A program made the translations under genes and the position numbers. Positions 1 to 13,394 of a stretch of DNA of 64,000 bases are shown in pieces (the first letter of the stretch is position 1; each line of letters starts with the position of its first letter). Origin of the DNA: Todiramphus chloris collaris (Eukaryota; Chordata; Aves; Coraciiformes; Alcedinidae); the NCBI GenBank assembly GCA_025345505.1, contig JANVCC010000125.1, positions 2,866,894-2,930,893 on the forward strand, in the 5' to 3' direction. Under the pieces are notes generated by a model, which saw only the letters and a program-made list of their open reading frames with translations, ran no database searches and was not told the origin of the DNA.

Positions 1-3000
1 GCTGCATACCAGCTAGAGCACCTTTCGAGATCATTCTGAGGCAGAAATGGGTTTGTGGTCGGATAGTATCACAGCTACTCCTGTAGGCAGAGCTGCTTTA
101 ATACTCGAAAGCACGGAAAGCTGTGTTAGAAGGAGATGAGGACAAGGAGTGAAATGCCAGAATCTGTGCACAGAATACCATGATACTGAAATGCAGCAGC
201 TGAGTTGGCAGGTTATCCTACTATATATCCAATATCCTCAAAGGCATCAAATCCTCTACTCAGAAGTGCATTCACTAAAGTCAGAGAAAAAAACCTGTTT
301 CTCATTCTGTTACCCTGGATAGATCCTGAAGTCTCAAGCTGAAGGGGAAATTCAGCTGGGAGAGAGAAAGTAGTAGTAACCTGAATACCTGACAAAAAGG
401 GTTTGGTTTTGTGCCTTTATTATTTAAAGAGACACCAAAATACACATGCAGTTACTGTAAGCTTTTTTCAGAGGAAGGAAAATGAAAGGGACTCCATAGT
501 CTGTGAATATACCTTAAATAACAGCTATATCTTCAATTCAGGACTGGCCAAGTGAGTATCAGTGAAGACTGAGCATCTCCTTTTTAAATGCATACCAGCT
601 AGAGCTTGGAGTGAAATTTGTTGAGTGTTGATTTGAAGGATAAACAGGAACAGCAATTCCCTGCTCAGAGAACTCTGAGGCCAACACACACCTAACATCA
701 AGGAACCTCCTGTCTCAAGGGCTACCATGGCCAGTCACAGAACACAGCAGAGGAAGAACTGACTACATGAGAGCTGGTCAATGAATGCTGCCTTTAATGC
801 ACTGAAGCCATCTGCTCACACATCCTCAGTTTGCCAGGAGCCTTCTCTAAACTATTAGATCATTCTTGATTACACCACATAGCAACAGCATGGCCTCCCT
901 GAAGATAGTTAAATAGCTCCCATCATCTTCTCTCATCCACACACCTTTCTTAAAGTCTGTGCTTACATCACTTGACTGTTCCTCATTTTTTTTTGCTTTC
1001 ATTTAGAGGGTCTTCACCTCTGCTGCTCAGGTTGTATGGTAGAAGAAATACTGGTAGAAGACTTTTAGCTTCTACTCTTTGCTCTGGTTTAATCTTGTGG
1101 TTCAGCAGAAGCTGTGGAGAACAGCAGTACCACAAGCCAGGGCATTCAACTCTTTGCTTTAAGCTTTTAGTGCTTTCTGCTCTCTGACCCTAGAAGTGTA
1201 ATGGATGCAGAGCCTTCTCACTGCTCCTTGGGAAAGGTCTAAGCCTGACCTCACAGTATTCCAGATGTTACATCTCCAGCTCCCTGACCTGTCACTCCTG
1301 ATCAACTCTTGGTGGCTTCTGCTTGCTATAATATACTAATTTCCCCATTTTCAACACTGATTTGATGTTTGACAAATGCCCACAGCAGCAGCTCAAGCAG
1401 GGAGCATCACCAGCCACATGCAGAGGTCAGATAAAATACCAAGTGAGCACACACCTGGTTGAAGCCATGAGGGGTTTGACTAGCTAAATTTTAGAAAGGG
1501 ACACTATTTCTGTGATGCAGAGGAAATCCCAGGCTTGTATCTGTGAGGGGAAAACAGGGGGCCACTCATAATTCCTACAGCAAAGGAATGAGCTGAAGTT
1601 GTAAAAAAAAAATCAAGCCCAAGTACTTGAATGAATACTGCATATTACCACCTGATCTCATCTTTGCAAGAGTTTTAGATCTTCAGACTATTCCTTTAAA
1701 GAGCTGCTCCACTTTTAACAAATACTTTCTTAGCAGTTTATTCTGGTACAACATAGCTGTTTGGCTTCCAACCCAGGTCCCATGAAGACAGTTCAAACTT
1801 ACAGGACTCCTTTCTCTACCATCAGAACTACACCTATTTATTACACATGGAGTTGATAAGGGATAGCACATATACCCCTGAATCATTTCTCTTCCTGGGG
1901 CTGGTTCCCTCACCATTTGCAAGGTGTTTATAGGCAACAGTTTGTTGGAATTAACAGGCTTGTTATTCTGGTTAAGGAACAATTTTATCATGTACTTGGC
2001 CAAGTCCTTGAAGAGCAAAGTTACCACCGTGATACAATGATGTGCACACTAGTCCTAGGTATTTGAAGTGTTACACCTGCTTAAAGTATATGGCTGTTAA
2101 GAGCAGGCAAACTAAAAATACCAAGTGAATGAGACTTTGAGCAACCAGCAGAGTTATCAAAGTCAGACTCTGGTGACATTAATTTTGCCTAGAATTTCTA
2201 GGAAGTGTGTTGCAAGCACTTTGGCACATTGGATGGCTTCTTACAGACCTTCTCTGGTTTCAGGGAGAGACTTTTAGAATTGATTTTAGACAACTGGAAT
2301 TGCCTGAATTTGGCCACTCCTAAGTCTTCCAGGAAAAAACCTACTAGATAACTCTTATTTATGAAAACCTTAATGTGTTTTAAAGCATTTCACAAGGTCT
2401 ATTAATAAGCAGTAGTAGGTGCCATGCATCCCTATATTAAGGCTCTGGCAACTTTAAATGAAACCACCACAGAAGTGGAGAGGACACTCAGATGGACTAG
2501 AACAACATTACAACAGATTCCACAACTATGAAGAGCAGCTGACTCCAAAATAGTATTTCTAAGTAGGGTTTCAGGAGCTTTCTAATGTTGGTCCAGCAGT
2601 ATCATCAGCTCATGCACTGAGAGCAGCCAGCAAGGACTGAAAAGGACGGTCTGAAATCAGAACCAAACATCCCAAGCATATATTTTTTAGACATTGCTCC
2701 AGGTGGCAGGTTAACTAGAGAAGGGATTTCAAAGTTCAAGGAAGACCTGTGCGTTACAGCAGAACCCAAGCCAGTAACCCATTGAAAGGAGTGTTTTTAC
2801 TTATGTCCTAGTGCTAGAGGTGAGGATCACCTCACATGACTTGAGTACTCATGAGGGACAGCAGTCAACCTGACCACTACCTACAGCATGCTTTGCTCAT
2901 TGAAAACAGCCAGCCAACTAGAAGAAGCTAGAAGGAAATAACAGAAAGGACAAGAGCCAGAAGACACGACTGCAAGTCTGAAGGGCATGACAGTTTTCTA

Positions 3001-6000
3001 CTCATTTAAACCAAGGTTTGAAACATGAAAGCTGTTCAAGGAACAAGATGAAGTGTTATCTCCATCAGAGAGCCAACGACAAGCCTGAGCTGTAATCAGG
3101 AGTATTACAGCATATTCTCTACATACCAGCAGTTAACAGAAGTGTTATTAGCCATCATGAGAAAGACAAAAATGCAGATTCACTCCTTTTCCCTGCTTAT
3201 CAATAACTTTCTTACAGCTCTACAAGCTAAAGTTGGCCAATTCTTGCATCTTCATTTGTGAGCACATCCACAAACTATTCCCTAGCTACTGAGTTCCACA
3301 AAGGCACATTTCCACGTGCTGCATGTGCAGTTGTGCACCTTCAGCAATAACACAGGAAGCTAAGAAAACTACGCAGTTCTTGTAGCCTGTGAACAAGAAA
3401 ATACATTTAGTATTTGACTAACAAAGTCCTTAAAGTTGATGCAAGTTACTGGTCAGCACATGGAGGTATTTTACATTTTAGTCACTTGTCAGAGTGAGGA
3501 AGCCCTCGGGGTGAAAAATTTCATGGTTATTGAAGCTTACTTTAATGAAAAGTGTAACTCACCCTTCTGGGCTGTATTTTATTTTGGCAGCTTTACTGAG
3601 AATACTGTGCTTAGTCATTTTACTTTTCCAATTACAGCACCAGCTTATGGAATAAACTAATGTGTTTACTGTTTGAACAGTCACCTGCCACATTTCTGGG
3701 AGGAATATGATTTGACTAAAGCAGTGCACAGTTAAGCACAGTATGTACTTAAATGGTTCAGGTTTTAAGAGTCTTAAATAGACTTGAGATTTTTTTAATG
3801 TCACTTTTTGTGGGAGCCAAAATTTAACAGACAACACAGTGGCACCACAAGTCTTATGTCATTTAAGCCAGAGGAATTTGTTATCCTGTAACAGTTTTAG
3901 GTCACTTCCATTTTGTTTTAAACCTTTATTTTTAAGCCAAAGGATACTTCAATTTCAGAATTGCAATTCCACATTGGGACATTACTATCCATTGAAAAGC
4001 AGAATGCAAGCTAAGAAGTGGGACTAAGTTTAATATAGCTTAATTGGGGTAGACCAGGGATAACAAATTACTGGTTTACTAGGAAAAAGTAAATCCTGCA
4101 GGGAAAATAATGATGTGGTATCTAATATTCTTCCTACTTATACACAATACAGTTTGCAGTGACTGCAGATAACGCCAAAAAAGTTTTAGCCAAGAAAGCT
4201 TTCCCAGCTCACCTTCAAGGACTTACTCTGCCCTTGCTCACAGCATGTGAGGTGTGAAGCAACAGGATGAATGTAAGATGTGCAGCTACATCCTGCATGA
4301 ACCCAGCAAAAGCATCTTCCAACCAAGATTAATCCTTCACTTGCATGGGGTGCAAAAGTCTGCAAATAGCATTAAATCAGCCTTCAGAACATGGAACTGA
4401 TACTAGCATAGGCAAGCTTCCCAGATTCAGTACGAAATGTTAATTCCTCCTGAAGAAAACAGTGCAATCAAAACAGACTCCAGTTTACTTCAGGACAGAC
4501 ATGAGGTTACAGACCCAGCCAGGGTCACGAGTGACCTGATCTCACATTTCTTCCCTGTACAAAAATAACCAAACACATGTATATGCCTCCTCACTGGCTT
4601 TCTATTAAACACTTCCTACTATTAGGAGTGGGCACCACAACAATTTGCTGTGATTAAGCTGATTTCAGAAGCGTTGGCAGTTAAACACTAAAGCCATACA
4701 CCCGATCCCACTAGATCACAAACAGGGACACTTGTCTGTCACTCCAGATACCTCCTTCCCACACATGCTGAGTGAAACTGTGCACCTAACTGATTAGAAA
4801 AAGCTACCCAGATAGTAATTTTACAAGCAAAAAGGCAGACTTGTGCAGCTTTATCTCAGCTGCTCCCATAAACCAGCTCAGAGCTACAGTTTGGTCTGGG
4901 AGGCTAACAAACTAACGAAGAAAAGTTCTGGAATGTTGCTTGCTTTATCAGGTATGATGGAGCTGAGGAGCTTCCAGCCTTGGCTTCCTGGTTCACTCGC
5001 AGTCTAGGCCAGTATCTTAAAAACTTCTGCAGTGCAAGCCAAGAATGGGCCAATATTCTTACTGTTCTCTGAAAATGTTTCAATACTACCCAGACAAATA
5101 AGAGTCATTTAATCACCAACACTAAGCAAGAAAATGAAGCATTATCATAGCACTGGCATAACCACACCACCTAAGAATTAGAAAGGATGCTGGAAAATCA
5201 TTGAAGAAATGAAACACCAGTTTTATTTAATGTTTGTCACTGGCAGATTTTCCAGTTTCCACATTTTCCAAGTCAAGGTAGATGCAATATTCATGACCTG
5301 AATGCTGCTTACTAGAGATAAACCAAGTTTTGCTTTTGTTTCCACAATACTTCCACCCTGACCACACTAATTTAGATGCAAGATGGATATTGCATGGTAG
5401 AGATGTAAAAACAGGACTGAAGTATTTAAACACATTAACATTAGACTCTGCCCTTACTAGACAATACACCCTTAATATCCAAGCTGGGGAAGCTATTACC
5501 AAGACCTCTCCCAGAACACCTTTCTAGCTCAAGTACAACACAATGGTACTGAGAATGCTTTAAGCACAGAACCATAGCAGCTTTCTTATCCCACTTCCTA
5601 GAGGCAAGATCTCCAAATCATTTGAATGGCAGCAATTTCTGCATGTAATGCTGAAGTCTTCTTCCCTACTTGAAGAAATTGTCTTTTGTAAACTATGGTG
5701 TATACAGTCAATTTTAATACAGTAATTGCTATGTAGGGACTTAAAGCTTTCTCTAGTAGGGATGTTTGACCATGGGCCACTTAACCAGCCTGTGGCTTTG
5801 TCAGTGGGAAAGCCCCTACAGCTTCAAAGATCAGCGAAGGCCACCAGGGACACACCAATTACTGAATTCCAAGTAGGCAGAATGAGCTTGTGATCCACAA
5901 TCAAGGCAACTTGTTGTCAAGTTCATTGAAGGATCTTGCAAGTGAGATAGTTGGAAATACCTACAGAGACTACTTAGAGCCAACAGTGAGTCTATTGACC

Positions 6001-6413
6001 AAAAGCTTCTGAAAGAGGCTTAAGTTAAGGGAACAGTGTAGCTATTATTGTACCAGTGATAAATTTAGGCATTAATTACAATCAGTTATTCAGTAACCAG
6101 CCTTAACACAGGACTGGAACTGATCTCTTGGAAAGAGTGTTAATTTAGGAGCATAATTAATGAGGAAGAGAGCTACTAAGTGCAGCTCAGGGAAATACTG
6201 TGCAGTGTTGAGCTGCTGGAATGAGCTGGAAGTTTGTAGTCTGATAAACACGTACATTCAGTAGTTTGCAGTTAACAAGTGCTCAAGTGCAGCTTTCCAT
6301 GAAATGATTTGTGCAGAGGTAGAAAGATGCAAAGAAACCCGTTGAAAGAGTACAGAGTCAAGATTGTACTGAACATTCTTGAGACACATTAGGCTTTCCA
6401 TAGACAAAGTGAT
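1..6413. other. Unique non-coding stretch, no gene recognised
   Basis: AT-leaning sequence with no recognisable transposon and only short reading frames (the longest is about 114 codons, minus strand, 1683-2027). Several minus-strand donor-like sites occur, for example near 1797, 3553, 4208 and 4226, but none could be tied to an acceptor and a conserved reading frame. If the promoter at 13.4 kb is real, this stretch would lie inside or beyond its transcription unit. A 17-bp exact direct repeat occurs at 3-19 and 589-605. Confidence 0.6.
3..605. repeat. 17-bp exact direct repeat, two copies
   Basis: The word TGCATACCAGCTAGAGC occurs at 3-19 and again at 589-605, about 586 bp apart. The flanking sequence is not obviously similar. 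It may be the remnant of an old local duplication or a repeat family that I do not recognise. Confidence 0.6.
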
Positions 6414-6604
6414 ATTCATAGAATGGTTTGGGTTGGAAGGGACCTTTAAAGGTCAGCTAGTCCAACCCCCTCTGCGTTGAGCAAGGGCATCTTCAACTAG
6501 ATCAGGTTGCTCAGAGCCCTGTCCAATCTGACCTTGAATGTTTCCAGGGATGGGGTTTCTACCACCTCTCTGGGCAACCTGTTCCAGTGTTTTACCACCC
6601 TGGT
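6414..6604 (-). mobile_element. CR1 LINE, 3' end fragment
   Basis: Read on the minus strand this is the last roughly 190 bp of a CR1 non-LTR retrotransposon. On the plus strand it begins with the reversed octamer tail (CATAGAATGG), followed by the GTTGGAAGGGACC block, CTAGTCCAACCCCC, and further on CTGGGCAACCTGTTCCAGTG. It is 5'-truncated and non-coding, and carries only one tail unit. This is the only transposon I recognise in the first 13.8 kb. Confidence 0.9.
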
Positions 6605-9600
6605 ATTATTTAGATCTAGCCACAAACCCTGAAACAAAGCAGAAAGGCTCTAAAGTAATCACAGCAAAGACTACTACTTGCCCTCAAGCATATCCTACAG
6701 TTCCTAACCAGGAAATAATTACTAACAATCTGATATCAAGCCCACTAGATGAACAGGCATCTACAGGAGATGCCAGCACAAGACTCACTCTATGGGAACT
6801 CAGACCCTTTTCTCTCCAGCTTCACTGGGGATCACTATGCAGTTGAAATGCCACGGTTGATATACTTTATCTAGCATTCCAGCCCAGCTCATATGCATAC
6901 AAAGACAACTAGAGATGCCACTAGTACTGTAGGGTCAAAAGACTTTTCAAATGGCATCCTGAATTGTCATGCAAACTATCACCGAGTGATAATCTGGAAG
7001 AGGACACATTTGATGTGGTTCAATGGTTTCTCCAGTAGATTGAGAGCTCTACTGTGCAGCTGCATATTGAATTTTGAACAGACCATACCTGGAAGGTGAC
7101 AAATTGCAAAAGTGATTTGAAAGCAAAACAGCAGAAAAAGCTCCAACTGTGAGGCCAGTAAACACTGTAAGAGCATGAATGCTGCTTGACAGGTAACTGT
7201 CAAGTCACTCCCCTTTTCAGCCCACTGAAGGAACTAAGTGGTTTTGACTTTTAGGCTGTGACAACCAATGCGAAGGGCAGCTGGAGTCAGACAAGTGCTA
7301 TGATGTTGGAAACAATCAGGACATCTCCTGCACTGAGAAGCATCAACCTCTTCCCTCTACAATGAAGCCAGAAGCAGAACAAAAGCCAAAAAAAAACCAA
7401 ACCCACATCATGAGCCGATTCCCCCAGATACATTTCAGACAGCAAACAGGACATGTGCACTGGATGTGTTAGTGCAAGCAAGTTGTGCGTTTGTTTTGGG
7501 TTATTTTTTGAACTCCTGGGAGTTAGCTGGCCAGCCACACTACTCAAAAGAGCAATAGTTCAGACTGTCAAATCACCCCTCTGGGAGTACCCAGAGCCAG
7601 ACTGCACAGGCCAGCGTACTTGCTCAGATATTTCCCTTGTAAAATGGGAGGAGTATTTTTACCCTCCCTCCCCACAAACACACAAAACCAGCCCTGAAGT
7701 TCTCCTTACCTGGAAGCAAAGATCCAGCATCAAGACTATTTTAGTAGTTGATTCCTTTCTCTCCTATTTGTACTCACATATGATTGATTAGCAAGTTGTA
7801 AGCTAAATAGTACTCAGATTAAGTGTATTCTGAAAGATCATTTGCTGCATTTAAGCGATGATAGGAAATTAAGTGGCACAGAAATCTGACTGCTCTGTAG
7901 TCATTGCTTGTTGGGTTAAGCCACTAGTTTTTGGATGTGGTCCAGGAAGACTGATCATAAATTCAAGGACAGAATGAAGATAAGTATGACATGCAGTTGT
8001 GCTTTTGTAAAAGAGCGCTTTAGGTTCAGCCCCCAGTTAGATCATTTATTTATCTGGCACTGAAGGGTGATAATGGCTTGTTTTCAAGTCTCCAAAATAA
8101 ATGAACTATACTGCATGCCGAAGTAGTCCAGGCCAGCCAGCAGAGGATAGAAAATATGCAGGGTCAGCATAACACTGGTTTCAATTTCAGTTACAAAAAC
8201 ATTAGAGCTCCGATTTAAAACAAGATGAGGAAACTCACCTCTAAGAGCACCAGCCTTGCTCTCCCCAGAATACTGATAAAATCCACCTCAGTTTAGCAAA
8301 ACAATTCCAGGGTAATGCTTTCCTGCTGCTATTTACACATTAAGGTTTTAAAAAGCATCTTCAGTGTACTCCTCAGGGCTAAGTTTTGTTTCCCTCCTAC
8401 CCTTTTAGGCCTTGCTACATGAGTAGCAGCTATGACTGACAATTACAATTTAGCAAGGAAAGATTCTCAGTCCACTCCCAGAGCACCTCAAGGCCCCCAA
8501 ATTCTTCATAGAACATTGCAAAACAGACTGCTAGTCAAGCCTAGTGTCCAGCCACTCAGGTTGATGCTAAAGGAAGCTAAAGACACTAGTTTAATAGCTT
8601 TTATCTGTCATAGTCCTGAAAGCCCAGCATCCCAAGCTCTAACCAGGTTTTAAGAGTTGCATTAGTTGTTCATGTTGTAGAGACGAGCTTCCCATCACCC
8701 GTATATTAAGCCTCATGTTTGAGCAGATGACATGCCAGGAAGAGACAAACCAAGGTCAGAAGCAGCTCCTAAAACAAACCAACCATTAGCCAATGAAAAA
8801 CCTTGTGCCCTGATTCTTGCTAGAGCGACTTGCCAAGAACAAGTTTGATGAGAAAACCTGGCTGCATCTCCCGAGTTGTTATAATGCAGTATGCCACTTG
8901 CAGCCTAAATGATTTTACAGCACTTGTTGGAAATATCAGCACTAAGGGGCTTTAGTTAAGCTACTGTGTGTCAGCCTCCCTAAGATGGCAGTTCACAGCA
9001 CAGACTCAGACCCCGCAGTGCTCCGAGTCCATTGCTGAGATGCCCAAAGTTCAGCTTTTAACTTGAGACAATTTCAGTCTCCAGCAGCTCTGTCAGAGGT
9101 CTAGATTTAATAGTATGAACTCAGCTCTTTTTCATGCAGAGGATCTTATTCCACTTGGAAGAGTAAACTGTGATACAGAAGCATAACAGAATAACCAGTT
9201 TAGTCAGGACAGTGATAATTATTCAGTGCTTGGATTCAAGAGACCCTCTTCATCCCAGCTGGAAGACCTAATATCCTTTGCCAGTGGAAGTTGTGGGTGG
9301 TTACTCTGAGTAGGGCTGGGACCCAAAAGCAAGATGTGTGGGTAACTGATAAGCTGCTGACTATAAAACAGTCACCTGACCTGCAGCAGCTTACCAAAAC
9401 CATGTAAAGTCTCTCGTTCCTAGCACAGAGCCCCATAGCTTAACAGTGTCTGCTTCCAGGCTTGGTTTCTGGACTGCCCAGGATCTCCTGTCTAGAAGGT
9501 GACTCAAACCAAAACAGCAGTTATCTGCCAAGCTACACAGTGTCACTCACACTGACAGCAGGCACTCTGCTTCAATTTTCTGGCCACTGGATTCACCAGA

Positions 9601-12559
9601 ATCCTTTGGATTTTCTACTTCTGTATGGTGACTTAAGACACTCAACTCCACTCAAGTAGTTACTAGGCAGAAGTAATGCTCTGCTTAGAAAAAGCATTGT
9701 TTCCAAACACTCCTATCAGTTTACCACCAGTATTTGAAGCCGAGTGACAGCCATTGGACTTCAGTCCCCGAGTTGACAACACTGTTGAATGGAAACTGTT
9801 TAGTAAGGCTGACAATGTGCTGCAATTTGAAGGACCAGGAGCTTTCACAGAATAGTTATCAAACTGGCTAAGCCTTCTCTAATGGCAACACCCACACACA
9901 AGGCTATGCCATTGTCAGAAAAGTTTAATGGATCTTATGTCTATAGCTGGAACAGGTCACAGCCTGGGATCCTGCAAGTGTTACAGGTAAAGGTCATGGG
10001 AGTGACCCTTGCAAAACTGAAATGCAGCACAAACAGTTCCTCATGTTACCAGTTACTCCACGAGCTAAGCTACCCTCTCCATCACGTGACAACCTCATCT
10101 CTTCCACAGCAGCTCTCCTGGCAGATCAACTGGAAAGCCCTCTTTCAACTCGCAGAGCTTTGCCTCTGTTCAGTACGCTTTTACGCTAACCAGCACATAA
10201 AGTCAGTTTTAAGTGCTTGTTCTTATCTCAAGCATCTGCACTGTTGCTCAACACATACCACTTGATCATTTTAGGGCAGCTTTTACTGTTAGGAGTAACA
10301 GCAGAGATGCAGAATTGCTAGTTAAGCTCAAAAAGAACTGCCAGCTGCAATTTCTTGTGGTCAGTCATGGAAGGAACTTCACTGTTTTTGCCTAACATGC
10401 AAGTAGGTGCTCACATACTGTGGACAAACCTGGCTACCTAGTCTAGGAACTGAACCTTGAAGTCATGAGGTGTTCAACCAAAAACAACAGCTGTACCCCA
10501 CAGGCAGAGTTTACAGATTAAGCTAGCCAAAAATCAAATACTACTGTGTAAAGGAACTGAAGTGAGTTTAAAGGTAATTAACCTCCGAGGTCACAGCTTT
10601 GTGAGATAGGTCCAAACTCATCCTGCTTTCTCTAAGCTCCTCAGAGCATCTATTTCCACACAGCAGAACAAAGGTGGCTGCTTCAGAAAGCTCTTCAAAA
10701 AGGCTAAACAGTTGCTTCAGGGTAAAAAATTGAGATCACATGTAGGCATACGTGTGTATTTCAGGCAGACCATACTTGCTTGGAAGCCCCCCTAAATACT
10801 CCACTTGTGTTGCCCCACTGAAAAGGCACATGAACAAAGTTGCACTTCCTTTGTTGTAATGTGACAAAGAGCAGCAAACTCACCCACTCTGTCAGTATTC
10901 TCACCACTAATGAAGGACACCTCCAGCAGAAAACACCCTCCCTTTCCAGCTCAAGACATTACGACACAAGTGCCTTTAAAAGACTGAATTGCTAAGACAC
11001 ATTTCAGCTCTGAGGGAGAGGATGGCTTTTGATTGCAAGCAGTCCCCATAGCATCCAAACCAGATCATGTCAGCAGATACTGCTCATTCCTTTCTCAGCA
11101 GCAAACTCCCGGAAAGCAGCAGGTTCCAGCAGGACTTGACACACGTTATGCAAGAGGGTTATCTATAGAACCATACGTTTTCGATTTTACTGAACATGCC
11201 TCAGTCATACATAATTGAGTGCAAGAACTGCTATCATTTACTTGCTCAGAGGGTCATGAGCCAATCCATGTAAACTGCTCTCTGCTATTACAAACAGCTA
11301 ATTAAAATAGAAGTTGTTTCACTGATCCCATCCATTACATCATGGAAATTGTCACTTTGTCATGAAAACCTCCCTTAAATAGCCATTTTAATCTCATTAA
11401 TACAGGAATGAAGCTCTCACTTCCAAGACAGCAGCTGCCACTATCTTTGACAGACACAGAAACTCATAGATGTTTTCAGGACACTTCAGAGACTACTGGA
11501 TGCACTTTTAGGAGCTTAAGGTAGTGTCAGCATTTCAAGCTTATGGTAAAAAGTACTTCTGGGAACACTTGCAGACAGTGTCAACTAAATACCTTAATCT
11601 CTAGTCTGAAAACCCTTTCCTTATTTAGGAAGGGAAAAATTAGGCCTGTTGAACATTTCATCAATCCAGTATAATCATTAAACAAACCAAGTGAGGAAGC
11701 CCTTATCTTTTGCAATAAGGAGGAAGAAGGCATACACAAGCTATGTCAGTCCAAAGCAAAGGGAAGCAAAGTATTCACAAGCTCTTTCTATCTTTGAGCT
11801 CAAGAGCCTGCTTAAGCCATATTTCATTAAATATTTTAGTAGAACTGTCTGATCAAGGCAGCAGGACACGACAGATCACACTGGAGCAGTTTTCACAGAG
11901 CAGGAAGGATACGTGGTGTACCAGTGCAGCTTCTTCTCATGAATCCTCACAATGTCACCATTATCTTTGTGCCCTGCAATTAGTGCTGCCTGTCCCTCGT
12001 AGGTCCACTTCTTGTAACATCTTTCCTGAAGGAGGAATCACCTCCTCTGCCCAACATTCAACATCCTGCAATCTCTTGCCTATCCTTTCCCACTTGTAAT
12101 TCGCTGCATTAGCCAAGCCCTAGCAACATTGATTCACTTGCTGCACCCACTGCCAAGTCAGAGCCTTGGCTAGATCTTTCCTCCCCTCCTTTTTTTCCTT
12201 TATGCATAAAGAATACTGGAGGCCAATCGCTACAAAAGAAAGCTGCCCCACAAGGAGAGCATTTCTCAAGGTCAAACAGTTTGCACACCTCCTGAAAGTG
12301 CTAAATTAGGGCATCCTAGAGTTGCAAGTCACTGATAACCTGATCTTAAGGAGAACTGCAGGTTTCACGGGAGAGTTATAAGAGTAGTAAGTAATTTCTT
12401 CCCCCAGTACTCTCCCACTACCATATCAGACTAGGCGAGGTGAGACTCAACTGTTTTATGATAAAGCACTGAGATCAGGTTACAGACTAAGCGTGGAATT
12501 ACTCAAATAGCAGACTAGTGAAGTTTAATAGTCTGAAAAGCTACACCAATTTCCACCTT
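6605..12559. other. Unique non-coding stretch, no gene recognised
   Basis: No transposon or conserved reading frame is seen. Minus-strand splice-donor-like sites are frequent, with strong examples at 7705-7710 and 8233-8238. The second bounds a possible 34-nt minus-strand segment (8239-8272) with an acceptor-like CAG on its other side. These could be small exons of a leftward non-coding host transcript, but nothing here separates them from chance. I looked for C/D-box snoRNA patterns on both strands and found no convincing one. Confidence 0.5.
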
Positions 12560-13310
12560 TGGTTCCTTTGCCAAATCCACTTCCAGCACAACCACCTCCC
12601 AACACAACCCAAAGGGCGCTCGGCCACAGCTTTCTCATCCCATTTTCACCTCATTAGGACTCACTACACCAGACACCCCAGTCAAGCCTCTCCAACCCCA
12701 CTTTACTCATTTTACCATTCTTTCCTCATCCCTTCCCCATCTCTGCAGCACCACATTACTTTTAGCCCAATCTCTCACCACAGTGCTCAAGCATTTCCAA
12801 TTTCCACCTCTGCAGTCCCATGTCTTCCTCCCCTCTCTCATTTCCCACCCCCAGCCCCAATTCCCTCCCACTGGAGCCCCTCATCCCCTTCCCATCTTTA
12901 CAGTCCCATACACCCCTCACCCCAAGCTTCTCATCCCCTTCCTGCCTCTGCAGACCCACAGCTCCTTCACCCAAAAGGTTCTCAGCCCTTCCTTATCTTC
13001 AGTCACACCGACCTTTCTACCGCAGCTCTCCACCCCATCCTCACCGGCCCCTCAGCCCGAGCCCTCCCTCGCCTTCACCGGCCCCCTCAGCCCAAGCCCT
13101 CCCTCGCCTTCACCGGCCCCTCAGCCCGAGCCCTCCCTCGCCTTCACCGGCCCCCTCAGCCCGAGCCCTCCCTCACCTTCACCGGCCCCTCAGCCCAGAG
13201 CTCCCCAACCGCTCCTTACCCTCGCACCCCTACCCCCCTCACAGCCCCCCCGACCCTCCCCCTCGCCCCCCTTACCTGCCCCCGGGTCTCCCCCTGCACC
13301 CGGAACCTGC
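12560..13310. repeat. Pyrimidine-rich degenerate repeat tract (plus strand)
   Basis: The plus strand is strongly biased to C and T for about 750 bp, so the minus strand is purine-rich. A loose motif of the type CTCTGCAGNCCCA recurs near 12739, 12808, 12895 and 12943, suggesting a decayed tandem array with units of roughly 50-85 bp. The array passes into the regular minisatellite at 13041. Long overlapping plus-strand open frames here (12518-13384, 12783-13760, 12820-13635) come from low-complexity Pro/Ser/Leu codons and are not believable proteins. The tract would lie in intron 1 of the leftward transcript. Confidence 0.75.
13041..13197. repeat. 34/35-bp GC-rich minisatellite, about 4.5 copies
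   Basis: The marker CACCGG recurs at 13042, 13076, 13111, 13145 and 13180, giving periods of 34, 35, 34 and 35 bp. The one-base alternation comes from four or five C residues after CACCGG, so the array also reads as 69-bp dimers. Units differ by only a few substitutions (CCCGAG against CCCAAG, CTCGCC against CTCACC), which implies recent or homogenised copies. It sits at the edge of the CpG island, in the presumed first intron of the leftward gene. Confidence 0.9.
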
Positions 13311-13352
13311 TCCGTGCGGCGGGGGAGGCGGCGGTGCCGGGAGGCGGCCGGC

Positions 13353-13381
13353 GGGGAGGGTGGGGGGGAAGGAGGGAGGGG
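13353..13381 (+). other. Potential G-quadruplex motif
   Basis: Closely spaced G runs (GGGG, GGG, a run of seven G, GG, GGG, GGGG) with one- or two-base loops fit the usual four-tract G-quadruplex rule on the plus strand. It lies just inside the presumed first intron, on the template strand of the leftward transcript. Further G-rich runs occur at 13539-13566 and about 13600-13640. Confidence 0.6.
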
Positions 13382-13394
13382 TGAGGTCACTCAC

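Noticed and set aside
825..910. Possible C/D-box snoRNA on the minus strand
   Set aside because: Box C is imperfect (ATGATGG) and there is no terminal stem. Similar near-misses at 2604, 3096-3158 and 11660 also fail.
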